Of a stretch of DNA of 64,000 bases, positions 19,457 through 26,548 are shown piece after piece; the first letter of the stretch is position 1; each line of letters begins with the position of its first letter. Source of the stretch: Methylobacter sp015476545 (GTDB lineage Bacteria; Pseudomonadota; Gammaproteobacteria; Methylococcales; Methylomonadaceae). The notes beneath the pieces are model-generated. The model saw only the letters and a program-made list of their open reading frames with translations, was not told where the DNA came from and did no database searches. Location of the stretch: NCBI RefSeq assembly GCF_052162025.1, contig NZ_CP197401.1, forward strand, positions 2,108,001 to 2,172,000. Reading direction: 5' to 3'. Made by a program: the position numbers and the translations under genes.

Positions 19457-19930
19457 ATGTTAATACGAGATTATATGACTACCAATCCGATTACCGTCAG
19501 GCCGGAAACTCCGGTTAAAGAGGTGGCGGACCTGCTGATCGCCAATCGTATCAATGGCGTTCCCGTTGTCGACGATAAGGGCAAATTGCTCGGCATTGTT
19601 ACAGCTGAAGATTTGATTCACCGCGGGCTCGACGAGCGGCTCAAACCCCGCGATTCCATCTGGAAGGAGAATTTCTGGGTTGCCTTCTTTGGTCCTAAAA
19701 ACATGCAGTCTGACAAGGCTCAGGGGCATACCGCCGCCGAGATAATGGCTCAGGATGTGTACACCGTTAAACCGGACATGCGCCTGTTCATGGCGGCCCG
19801 GCTTATGGTGGATCATGAGGTGACATCGTTGCCCGTAGTGGAAGCCGGAAAACTGGTGGGCGTCATTTCCCGAATCGACCTTCTGGCTCGCTGGGAAGAA
19901 CTGGAAAGCCATTTGAAAAGAGAAGAATAA
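19457..19930 (+). CDS. CBS-domain pair protein
   Basis: Cytoplasmic protein of about 157 residues made of two CBS motifs (roughly residues 1-58 and 90-150), each with the pattern seen in IRDYMTTNPITVRPETPVKE and AEIMAQDVYTVKPDMRL. A linker carries IWKENFWVAFFGPKN. CBS pairs bind adenine nucleotides and sense energy state. ATG 19457 is preferred over ATG 19451, because the GGGAGA site directly touches 19451 but is 6 nt from 19457. No enzymatic domain is attached, and neighbours do not reveal the partner. Confidence 0.9.
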   Translation: MLIRDYMTTNPITVRPETPVKEVADLLIANRINGVPVVDDKGKLLGIVTAEDLIHRGLDERLKPRDSIWKENFWVAFFGPKNMQSDKAQGHTAAEIMAQDVYTVKPDMRLFMAARLMVDHEVTSLPVVEAGKLVGVISRIDLLARWEELESHLKREE

Positions 19931-20164
19931 CGCGCTGATTATCTTACTGATTGTTCTTGTCACCATCGTGCCGGTCCTGACTGCCGCGCGGGTTGGGCAC
20001 CGGCAGGCGTTCTGGCTTATGCCTTCATGTCCTTTGTGGTGAAACATTCAGGCTGATAGCATCAAAAATTATCAGTAGCTGATTATCAACTATTTTTCCA
20101 AAAACCTCATTTTATATTATAATTTTCTAATAAGGTTTGGCTGCTCAGGTCTTTTTGTACATAT

Positions 20165-20188
20165 TTTGTCTAATTATAATTAGACAAA
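20165..20188. promoter_or_regulatory. 24-bp perfect palindrome
   Basis: TTTGTCTAATTA is followed directly by its exact reverse complement, giving a 12+12 palindrome with no spacer. This looks like a dimeric repressor or activator site. The only downstream gene on the + strand is ftsH, about 720 bases away, and the CBS gene ends 235 bases before it, so the target is unclear. Confidence 0.45.
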
Positions 20189-20284
20189 GGCCGGGCTACT
20201 GATTATTATGGGATGAAGATTAGGTGGAGAATCAGGTGGTTATCGCTTCCGAAGTGCCGCTTAGTTCATGCGCTGTTAATTTGC

Positions 20285-20302
20285 TAGGTTAAGAATAACC
20301 TA
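20285..20302. promoter_or_regulatory. Short perfect inverted repeat
   Basis: TAGGTTA, spacer AGAA, TAACCTA. It is a clean 7-bp repeat in the same intergenic region as the 24-bp palindrome and could be an operator half-site pair or a small hairpin. No T-run follows. Confidence 0.3.
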
Positions 20303-20910
20303 ATAAAATCAATATGTTATTATCCTATCGATCAGATTGTAATCTAACTAGGCTTACAAAGACGTCATTATTATGACCTATTTAGATAAACTGCGGTCAA
20401 AACAATGAGTTAGGCAATGCTTAACCTATCGCCCTCAAATCATTTCACAGTGAGTCTTGGCATGAAGTCGTTGCAGGAAATCAGCAAAGTTATAGATTCA
20501 GATCGGATCAGTGATATGCCGAAAGCAAGACAAGCCATAAAAACAACGCCCGAAGAATCAGCCCGAAAAAGTTGGGGTTTATATGAGCCTCAGGTTTTTT
20601 TATGAAAAATTTCAATCGCTTCCCTATAGCTAGATATTCTCTTTGAGGATGTCTTGATGATTAGGCCTGGGTTTTAACATCGTGCTTTGCTAACGGAGGA
20701 TGGAGTGCACGGGCAAAGCGCAGTAAAACCTGATATGGAACTGATAAGGAAAAAGGCGAGATACATTTTTTTTACGTATCTCTTCAATTCTGCAAGTTAA
20801 TATAAGTAATTGTCTATAATGATATTTTTATGCATAAAACCAAGCAGTGCCCGTAAGCACTCAGACATCGCCAAGGTGTTGATCGTACCGCCAAAGCCAG
20901 GAGACAAATC

Positions 20911-22815
20911 ATGAAGAAATATTCGATGAATTTACTGCTTTGGGGTGTTGTTTTGATCGCGGCGGCGGTAATCATTACCCGGCTGAACTCAAACCCTCCA
21001 ACGGATAACTCCATAGCCTATTCAAGTTTTATTGAAAAAGTCAAACATCGTCAGGTTGAGCGAGTGGAAATACTGGGGAATCTCATCAGAATCCGCACAT
21101 CGGAAGGTCAAACCTTCGAGACTATTAATCCTGATGATCCCCACCTTATTGATGATCTGCTCGAAGCCGGTGTCCAGATAAAAACCTACGCACCAGAACA
21201 ACAATCATTTCTTGCGCAATTATTTATATCCTGGTTTCCTGTATTGCTGCTGGTTGCTATATGGGTCATCTACATGCGCAGAATGCCTGGCGGAGGCGTG
21301 GGAGGCAGCATGAACTTTGGCAAAAGCAAAGCCAAAATGCTGACCGAAGACAATATGACCGTCAAATTTGAAGATGTCGCCGGCTGCGAGGAAGCCAAGG
21401 AAGAGGTGGTCGAACTGGTGGACTACCTGAGAGATCCTCACAAGTTTCAGAAACTGGGCGGCAAAATGCCGCGCGGCGTGTTAATGGTCGGCCCTCCCGG
21501 TACCGGTAAAACCCTGCTGGCGCGTGCCATTGCCGGTGAAGCCGGAGTTAAGTTTTTCAGTGCTTCCGGTTCCGATTTCGTTGAAATGTTCGTTGGCGTT
21601 GGCGCTTCCCGGGTCAGGGATATGTTCACTCAGGCTAAAGAGCATGCGCCCTGCATTATCTTTATCGATGAAATCGACGCCGTTGGCCGTCAACGCGGCG
21701 GTGCGGGCGCGGGGGGCGGCAATGAGGAGCGCGAGCAGACGCTCAACCAGTTGCTCGTGGAAATGGACGGTTTTGACGGTAATGAAGGCATCATCGTTAT
21801 TGCCGCGACCAACCGGGCCGATATTCTCGATAAAGCGCTGCTCAGGCCGGGGCGTTTTGACCGTCAGGTAACTGTCGGGCTGCCCGATGTGCGCGGCCGT
21901 GAGCAGATTTTGAATGTGCACCTCAAGAATGTGCCGGTCGCCGAAGATGTCGAGCTGAAGTACATAGCGCGCGGCACGCCGGGATTCTCAGGCGCGGAAC
22001 TGGCCAATATAGTCAATGAAGCGGCGTTGTTTGCAGCCAGGGCCAATAAGGAAGAAGTCAACATGCAGGATCTTGAGAGAGCCAAGGACAAGATTCTGAT
22101 GGGCGCCGAGAAACACACCATGGTTATGTCGGAAGACGATAAGTTATTAACGGCTTATCACGAAGCCGGGCATTGTATCGTCGGGCAGAAGTCGCCCGAT
22201 CACGATCCGGTCTATAAGGTCAGTATCATGCCTAGAGGCCGGGCGCTCGGCATCACCATGTTCTTGCCGGAAAGAGATCAGTACAGCGCCAGCAAACGTA
22301 AACTGGAGAGCCAGATAGCGGGTCTGTTCGGCGGCAGAATTGCCGAACTGATGATTTATGGCGGCGACCGCGTGACCACAGGGGCTTCCAATGATATCGA
22401 GCGCGCAACCGAGCTGGCCCGCAATATGGTGACGCGCTGGGGATTTTCGGACAAACTCGGGCCGCAGGTTTACGGCGAGGAGGGCAGCCAGCCTTTCATG
22501 AGATATTCCGGCTCTCAGGGCGGTCCTGTTTCCAGTAACGTCGCTCACATGATCGATGAGGAAATACGTCTGGTCATCGACCGCAACTATCAACGGGCGG
22601 AAATCATTCTGCAGGAAAACATCGACATCCTGCATAAAATGGCCGATGCACTGATGAAATGGGAAACACTGGATCACCAGCAAATCGAGGATCTAATGGC
22701 GCGCAGAGACGTCAGACCGCCTCAGGACGGAAACGATTATCAAGGCAATCAGTCTAATTCGGGTAGCAAAGGGCAGAAAAAAGCAGATGCCGACAAGACT
22801 ACCGAACAGATTTGA
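20911..22815 (+). CDS. ftsH: ATP-dependent zinc metalloprotease FtsH
   Basis: Membrane-anchored AAA+ protease of 634 residues. Two N-terminal membrane helices (about 6-24 and 101-121) flank the periplasmic domain. The AAA domain has Walker A GPPGTGKT at 194-201, Walker B IIFIDEIDA, and the second region of homology ATNRADILDKALLRPGRFDR. The zinc site HEAGH is at 417-421. An AGGAGA site precedes ATG 20911. A hairpin terminator follows the stop. The usual folP/ftsJ neighbours are absent, so this may be a second FtsH copy in the genome, which cannot be checked here. Confidence 0.97.
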   Translation: MKKYSMNLLLWGVVLIAAAVIITRLNSNPPTDNSIAYSSFIEKVKHRQVERVEILGNLIRIRTSEGQTFETINPDDPHLIDDLLEAGVQIKTYAPEQQSFLAQLFISWFPVLLLVAIWVIYMRRMPGGGVGGSMNFGKSKAKMLTEDNMTVKFEDVAGCEEAKEEVVELVDYLRDPHKFQKLGGKMPRGVLMVGPPGTGKTLLARAIAGEAGVKFFSASGSDFVEMFVGVGASRVRDMFTQAKEHAPCIIFIDEIDAVGRQRGGAGAGGGNEEREQTLNQLLVEMDGFDGNEGIIVIAATNRADILDKALLRPGRFDRQVTVGLPDVRGREQILNVHLKNVPVAEDVELKYIARGTPGFSGAELANIVNEAALFAARANKEEVNMQDLERAKDKILMGAEKHTMVMSEDDKLLTAYHEAGHCIVGQKSPDHDPVYKVSIMPRGRALGITMFLPERDQYSASKRKLESQIAGLFGGRIAELMIYGGDRVTTGASNDIERATELARNMVTRWGFSDKLGPQVYGEEGSQPFMRYSGSQGGPVSSNVAHMIDEEIRLVIDRNYQRAEIILQENIDILHKMADALMKWETLDHQQIEDLMARRDVRPPQDGNDYQGNQSNSGSKGQKKADADKTTEQI

Positions 22816-22829
22816 GGTGCGCTCATTCT

Positions 22830-22858
22830 GGGGGGGATTAAGGTTTCCCCCTCTTTTT
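22830..22858 (+). terminator. Rho-independent terminator of ftsH
   Basis: A run of seven G (22830-22836) pairs through ATTAAGGTTT with CCCCC (22847-22851), followed by TCTTTTT. It lies 14 bases after the ftsH stop, the expected place for intrinsic termination. Confidence 0.8.
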
Positions 22859-22880
22859 GAATCAGAACTACTTGATCCGG

Positions 22881-23858
22881 TTAAGAGTAGTCATGAAGCG
22901 AAGTTTGAATGCGTAAACGGTCCAGAATCAGTTTGAAGTGTTCATAGTTCTGAACGCTTAAAGCGCCAACCTCATCCAGGACGGCTTGATAATCGGATGT
23001 CGCTCTCCCGCCGGCAATGAGAGCGACATCTTTTCCTATCAGTTTGTTCAGACGTCTTATCTCTCTATTGATGACATGGTCATCAGTTCTGAAACTGATG
23101 CTGACTGCTACCGCGCAAGCGCGGGCATATTTAACGGCGGCGGCAATTTCTTCAGCCGGCAGATTGGGTCCCAGATAAGTGACGTGCCAGCCTTTGAATT
23201 CGGCGATAATCGTGGCCAGCAAGGCGCCTATTTCATGTAATTGGCCTAGCGGTGTGCTCATAATTAAGCGTGGAGCCTGTTTTGGGCTGGGTGCGCTGGA
23301 TCTCAGGATATAAGCCAGGGAACGGATTATGGCCGTAGCCATGTGTTCATGCGCCGGCCTCAACAAACCGGCTTGCCAACTTTCACCAATCTTGTTCAGT
23401 AAAGGCGTCAGCAAGTGCTCGATAAAAGGCATTGGCCCCAGTTCAGCAATGGCATTTTCACAATGACCTTCTAGTACCGCGGCTTCGAAAGCAATGATGG
23501 CGCTGAAGCATTTCTCCAGATACTCTTCCGCCAGATCGCGATTGTTGGCGCGTATTGGAGTGACAACGCCTATCGGCTGTTTTGCCGCATGGGTATCTCT
23601 TTTGAGCAGGGACTGCAATTCATCCAAAGAGAGTCTGGCAATCCGGCCGATACTGTGACCATTGCTTATAGCTTGGTTGAGCAATTTTAATCTAGCGATA
23701 TCCTGGTCGGTATAGACACGCTGCCTGCCCGCTGTGCGGGAAGGTGTCACGGCCTCATAGCGCCTTTCCCAGGCTCTGATCAGGTCGGTTTTGACACCGG
23801 AACGTTTTGAAACGGTACTGATTAAATATTGCGCTGGCTTGGCCTGATCTTCATTCAT
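22881..23858 (-). CDS. MerR-type regulator with cobalamin-binding domain (CarH/LitR-like)
   Basis: Protein of 325 residues combining an N-terminal MerR winged helix (about 11-80; LISTVSKRSGVKTDLIRAWE, YTDQDIARLKLL) with a C-terminal B12-binding module. The CarH upper-ligand motif W-x9-EH is intact (W161, E171, H172). The lower-ligand motif appears as QLHEIG with His208, where Gln replaces the acidic residue of the usual E/D-x-H-x2-G. In characterised relatives adenosylcobalamin makes the repressor tetrameric and light dissociates it. That this protein is light-sensitive is inference. It is divergent from a DUF937 gene, with direct repeats in the gap. Confidence 0.88.
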   Translation of the reverse strand: MNEDQAKPAQYLISTVSKRSGVKTDLIRAWERRYEAVTPSRTAGRQRVYTDQDIARLKLLNQAISNGHSIGRIARLSLDELQSLLKRDTHAAKQPIGVVTPIRANNRDLAEEYLEKCFSAIIAFEAAVLEGHCENAIAELGPMPFIEHLLTPLLNKIGESWQAGLLRPAHEHMATAIIRSLAYILRSSAPSPKQAPRLIMSTPLGQLHEIGALLATIIAEFKGWHVTYLGPNLPAEEIAAAVKYARACAVAVSISFRTDDHVINREIRRLNKLIGKDVALIAGGRATSDYQAVLDEVGALSVQNYEHFKLILDRLRIQTSLHDYS

Positions 23859-23943
23859 GCACGAGAGAGTGATAGGGTTTTTAAAAAATTATACCACAAC
23901 ACTTTTACAAAAATTTGACGCAGGACAATATTTAAAGTTATTT

Positions 23944-23977
23944 AATAGATTGTATTCCTTAGTTATTGAATAGATTG
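23944..23977. promoter_or_regulatory. Direct repeats AATAGATTG, possible MerR/CarH-like operator
   Basis: AATAGATTG occurs at 23944-23952 and again at 23969-23977, 25 bases apart, each followed by TATT or AATT. They lie in the gap between the divergent CarH-like and DUF937 genes. CarH-type tetramers bind repeated half-sites, so these are candidate operator repeats. The repeats are seen directly; binding is inferred. Confidence 0.4.
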
Positions 23978-24200
23978 AATTTAATAGTGGAGGTTATTTT
24001 TGTTGAGCGATTATTTAGCCAGTCCCATGGGCCGTTTCAAGTTTTCCAGAACTTAAATCTCAAGTTGTTGATCTGAATGTAGGAAATAGTCGATGGTTTT
24101 TATTCGGAAACGAGGAAATCAATAAGCGGCTTTTGATCCAAAGCGGTATGCACCGGTGGTGCTTATTAGTAGAAGCCACAAGCCACGAGGAGGTTGAGCG

Positions 24201-24761
24201 ATGAGTCTATTAGATGCTGTTCTAGGAAAGCAGAATGCGGACATGGTTGCCAAGTTGGCGCAAAGCGTCGGTATTGATCAAAGCGATGCGCAGAATATTG
24301 TCAGGCAATTGTTGCCTGCTGTCTCCAGAGGAATCAAATCCAACGCGACAAGCGGCGAAGGACTGCAAGGGCTGTTGAACGCCCTACAGACCGGCAGCCA
24401 TCAACGTTATATTGATCATCCCGAAGCATTGCAAGAAGAAACTGCAAAAGCGGACGGAAACGCAATTTTGAGCCATATTTTCGGCAGTAAGGATGTCAGC
24501 CGCAATGTGGCGGCTCATGCCGCCCAGGAAACAGGCGCAGATACGGGCATTGTCAAGCAGTTGCTGCCCTTGGTGGCAGCGGTGGTCATGGGCGCCTTGA
24601 GCAAGCAGACGTCCGGTAAGACCTTATCCGCCGATTCAGCGCAAAACTATGGACAAGCCGGGGCCAATTCGTCGGGTAATTGGATCACGTCTTTTCTGGA
24701 TGCGGATAAAGATGGCGATATCACCGATGATTTATTGAATCTTGCCAAGAAATTCTTTTAA
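24201..24761 (+). CDS. DUF937 family protein with a calcium-loop-like motif
   Basis: Protein of 186 residues starting MSLLDAVLGKQNADMVAKLA, followed by two helical repeats with LLPAVSRGI and LLPLVAAVVMGALSK, the DUF937 pattern. No signal peptide is visible. Near the C-terminus is DADKDGDITDD, which matches a single EF-hand or dockerin-type Ca2+ loop (D-x-D-x-D-G-x-I-x3-D). A very strong AGGAGG site precedes ATG 24201. It is 30 bases upstream of the LysM gene and is likely co-transcribed with it. The family's function is not established. Confidence 0.87.
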   Translation: MSLLDAVLGKQNADMVAKLAQSVGIDQSDAQNIVRQLLPAVSRGIKSNATSGEGLQGLLNALQTGSHQRYIDHPEALQEETAKADGNAILSHIFGSKDVSRNVAAHAAQETGADTGIVKQLLPLVAAVVMGALSKQTSGKTLSADSAQNYGQAGANSSGNWITSFLDADKDGDITDDLLNLAKKFF

Positions 24762-24791
24762 TCGCTTTTCAAACAAGCACTGGAGGATGAT

Positions 24792-25256
24792 ATGGGACTA
24801 TTAGATTTTGTTAAAGATATCGGCGGCAAATTGTTCAATAGGGATGACGAGGCCGCGGATAAAATTACGGAACATATTATGGCCAGTAACCCGGGAATCA
24901 GTGATTTGGGTGTTATCTACAAAGACGGCGAAGTGACCCTGATCGGTAAGACCGATAGCGCGGAAGCGGCGCAGAAGGCCGTGCTGATGGCCGGGAACGT
25001 CAAAGGCGTCACTAAAGTCGTGCCGAAAATCGACATCGTTGAAGCGACCTCAGCAGGCCAGGATGCCGCATCGGCGTTGGAACCTGCAAATGTCGAGTAC
25101 TACGTGATTGCCAGCGGCGACACTTTATCAAAAATTGCCAAGAAATATTATCACGACGCCAATCAATATCAGCGCATCTTCGAAGCCAACCGGGAAGTCA
25201 TCAAAGATCCGGATTTAATCTACCCGGGCCAGAAAATTAGAATTCCATTAGATTGA
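24792..25256 (+). CDS. BON and LysM domain protein (YgaU/Kbp-like)
   Basis: Protein of 154 residues with a BON domain (about 20-88; ADKITEHIMASNPGISDLGV, then GEVTLIGKTDS) and a C-terminal LysM domain (about 103-153; YYVIASGDTLSKIAKKYY, ANREVIKDPDLIYPGQKI). This is the layout and length of E. coli YgaU, reported as a cytoplasmic potassium-binding protein (Kbp), rather than of a cell-wall LysM enzyme. It lacks a signal peptide, as YgaU does. A GGAGG site precedes ATG 24792. A terminator follows, closing the two-gene unit with the DUF937 gene. Confidence 0.9.
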   Translation: MGLLDFVKDIGGKLFNRDDEAADKITEHIMASNPGISDLGVIYKDGEVTLIGKTDSAEAAQKAVLMAGNVKGVTKVVPKIDIVEATSAGQDAASALEPANVEYYVIASGDTLSKIAKKYYHDANQYQRIFEANREVIKDPDLIYPGQKIRIPLD

Positions 25257-25285
25257 CGATTATTTCACTGCTCGAAAGGCAGCCG

Positions 25286-25323
25286 GCATGCTCTTTCATC
25301 CTCGGATGAAAGAGCATGCTTTA
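25286..25323 (+). terminator. Terminator after the LysM gene
   Basis: GCATGCTCTTTCATC is exactly complemented by GATGAAAGAGCATGC, a 15-bp stem with loop CTCG, followed by TTTAT. It lies 30 bases after the stop of the BON-LysM gene. Confidence 0.75.
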
Positions 25324-25534
25324 TAGTCAGTTGAGTAATAGTCGAATTGATGGATGCAAATTCGGCTTGATATAAGAAAGCCCGTCTTCAATCCCTTCAG
25401 TTTCAATATGAATTTTCCGGCAAAGCCATACTAAAGTTTTCTGATTCGTTCTCAAGTATCTGAAACGGACAATTAGCCTTTAATGCTAGGAATCTTGCTC
25501 GACGATTGGAGTCTAGTGTTAGAGGAAAACAGCT

Positions 25535-26404
25535 ATGATCAGATTGATTTTTGCAAGTACAGCTCTGAAAGACTGGAATGCCGAAGAACTGTTAGGGCTT
25601 TTGAAAATCTGCCGCACCAATAACAGCGCCAGAGATATTACCGGCGCGCTTATTTATTTGCACAGGACTTTTTTTCAGATCCTGGAAGGCGACGAGCAAG
25701 CCGTTGATGAAACCTTTGAAAAAATACAAAAAGACACGCGGCACAAAGACGTTACCCAGATTGAAAGAAAACCGATTGCCGAACGGGATTTTCCCTACTG
25801 GAGCATGGGATTTGAGAAGCTGGACGAACACGATTTGAACACTTTCAAAGACTTCCCCCATTTTTTTGACAAGGAATTTACGCCTGCCGGCATTGCTGCG
25901 CACCGAGGTATAATCGACCCCTTAGTCAACCTTCTGCGCGTCAAACTGATCAAGCATGTGAGCGTAACGAAGCATGAAGAACTGCCCATAGATCACGAAG
26001 ACTCGTTTATTCAGTTCCTGCATCGCACGATTCGCACGGGCGTCAAGTTTCTGGCCATGCTGATGACTTTTGTGATACTGCTCGGCATTGTCGATGTCAT
26101 CTATGTAATTTACGAAAAAATGACGACGCCGCCGTTTCTGCTGATGACCACTGATGAAATCCTGGATACTTTCGGCGCATTTCTGGCTGTGCTGATCGCC
26201 ATTGAGATTTTCTTGAATATCACTTTGTACATCCGCAGTGATGTGATTCCCGTTAAGCTGGTGGTGGCGACCGCTTTGATGGCGGTTGCACGGAAAGTCA
26301 TCGTCTTTGATTATAAGCATTTGCCTTATGAATATGTCGGTGCAACGGCACTGGTTGTTGTGGCATTGGGCATTACTTATTGGTTGATTCAGAAAAAGGA
26401 ATAG
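25535..26404 (+). CDS. BLUF-domain protein with PsiE-like membrane domain
   Basis: Protein of 289 residues. Residues 1-95 form a BLUF flavin domain: LLKICRTNNSARDITGALI, FFQILEG with Q48, and PYWSMGF with W89 and M91. These match Q50, W91 and M93 of cyanobacterial PixD with a constant offset of two. The photoactive Tyr (Y8 in PixD) is replaced by Phe6 (codon TTT at 25550-25552; MIRLIFAS). Residues about 165-285 hold four hydrophobic helices with LDTFGAFLAVLIAIEIFLN and ALMAVARKVIVFDY, resembling PsiE proteins. BLUF with a membrane PsiE-like partner suggests a membrane-linked flavin sensor; with Phe6, ordinary BLUF photochemistry should be lost. Monocistronic. Confidence 0.85.
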   Translation: MIRLIFASTALKDWNAEELLGLLKICRTNNSARDITGALIYLHRTFFQILEGDEQAVDETFEKIQKDTRHKDVTQIERKPIAERDFPYWSMGFEKLDEHDLNTFKDFPHFFDKEFTPAGIAAHRGIIDPLVNLLRVKLIKHVSVTKHEELPIDHEDSFIQFLHRTIRTGVKFLAMLMTFVILLGIVDVIYVIYEKMTTPPFLLMTTDEILDTFGAFLAVLIAIEIFLNITLYIRSDVIPVKLVVATALMAVARKVIVFDYKHLPYEYVGATALVVVALGITYWLIQKKE

Positions 26405-26548
26405 CGCCTGAAACTGCGTGGAACCAATAGTGTCAATGGATTCAATACAGGCTCTGCTGATCTATGGAAGGCAGAAAACTCAAATTCTTTACGAAGAGAT
26501 AAGATGAAAAAGGAATGCGAAACACCTATTAACCTCTAGCTGACTGGA

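Larger units (their letters stand above)
19931..20910. other. Long intergenic region upstream of ftsH
   Basis: Nearly 1 kb without a recognised gene. Right after the CBS stop an open stretch encodes a hydrophobic run (ALIILLIVLVTIVPVL) but has no ATG, GTG or TTG suited as a start. A + strand frame at 20417-20605 shows no family signature. The region is AT-rich and carries a perfect palindrome at 20165-20188 and inverted repeats at 20285-20302. A loose long hairpin at about 20671-20728 (GTTTTA...TGCTTTGC against GCAAAGCG...TAAAAC) is also present. TATAAT at 20815-20820 is a possible -10 for ftsH, without a good -35. Confidence 0.4.

Noticed and set aside
19931..20040. Hydrophobic open stretch (ALIILLIVLVTIVPVL) after the CBS gene
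   Set aside because: No ATG, GTG or TTG start in a suitable place and the frame runs back only into the CBS gene, so a separate small protein is not supported.
20417..20605. 62-codon frame upstream of ftsH
   Set aside because: No recognisable features, no ribosome site, AT-rich non-coding surroundings.
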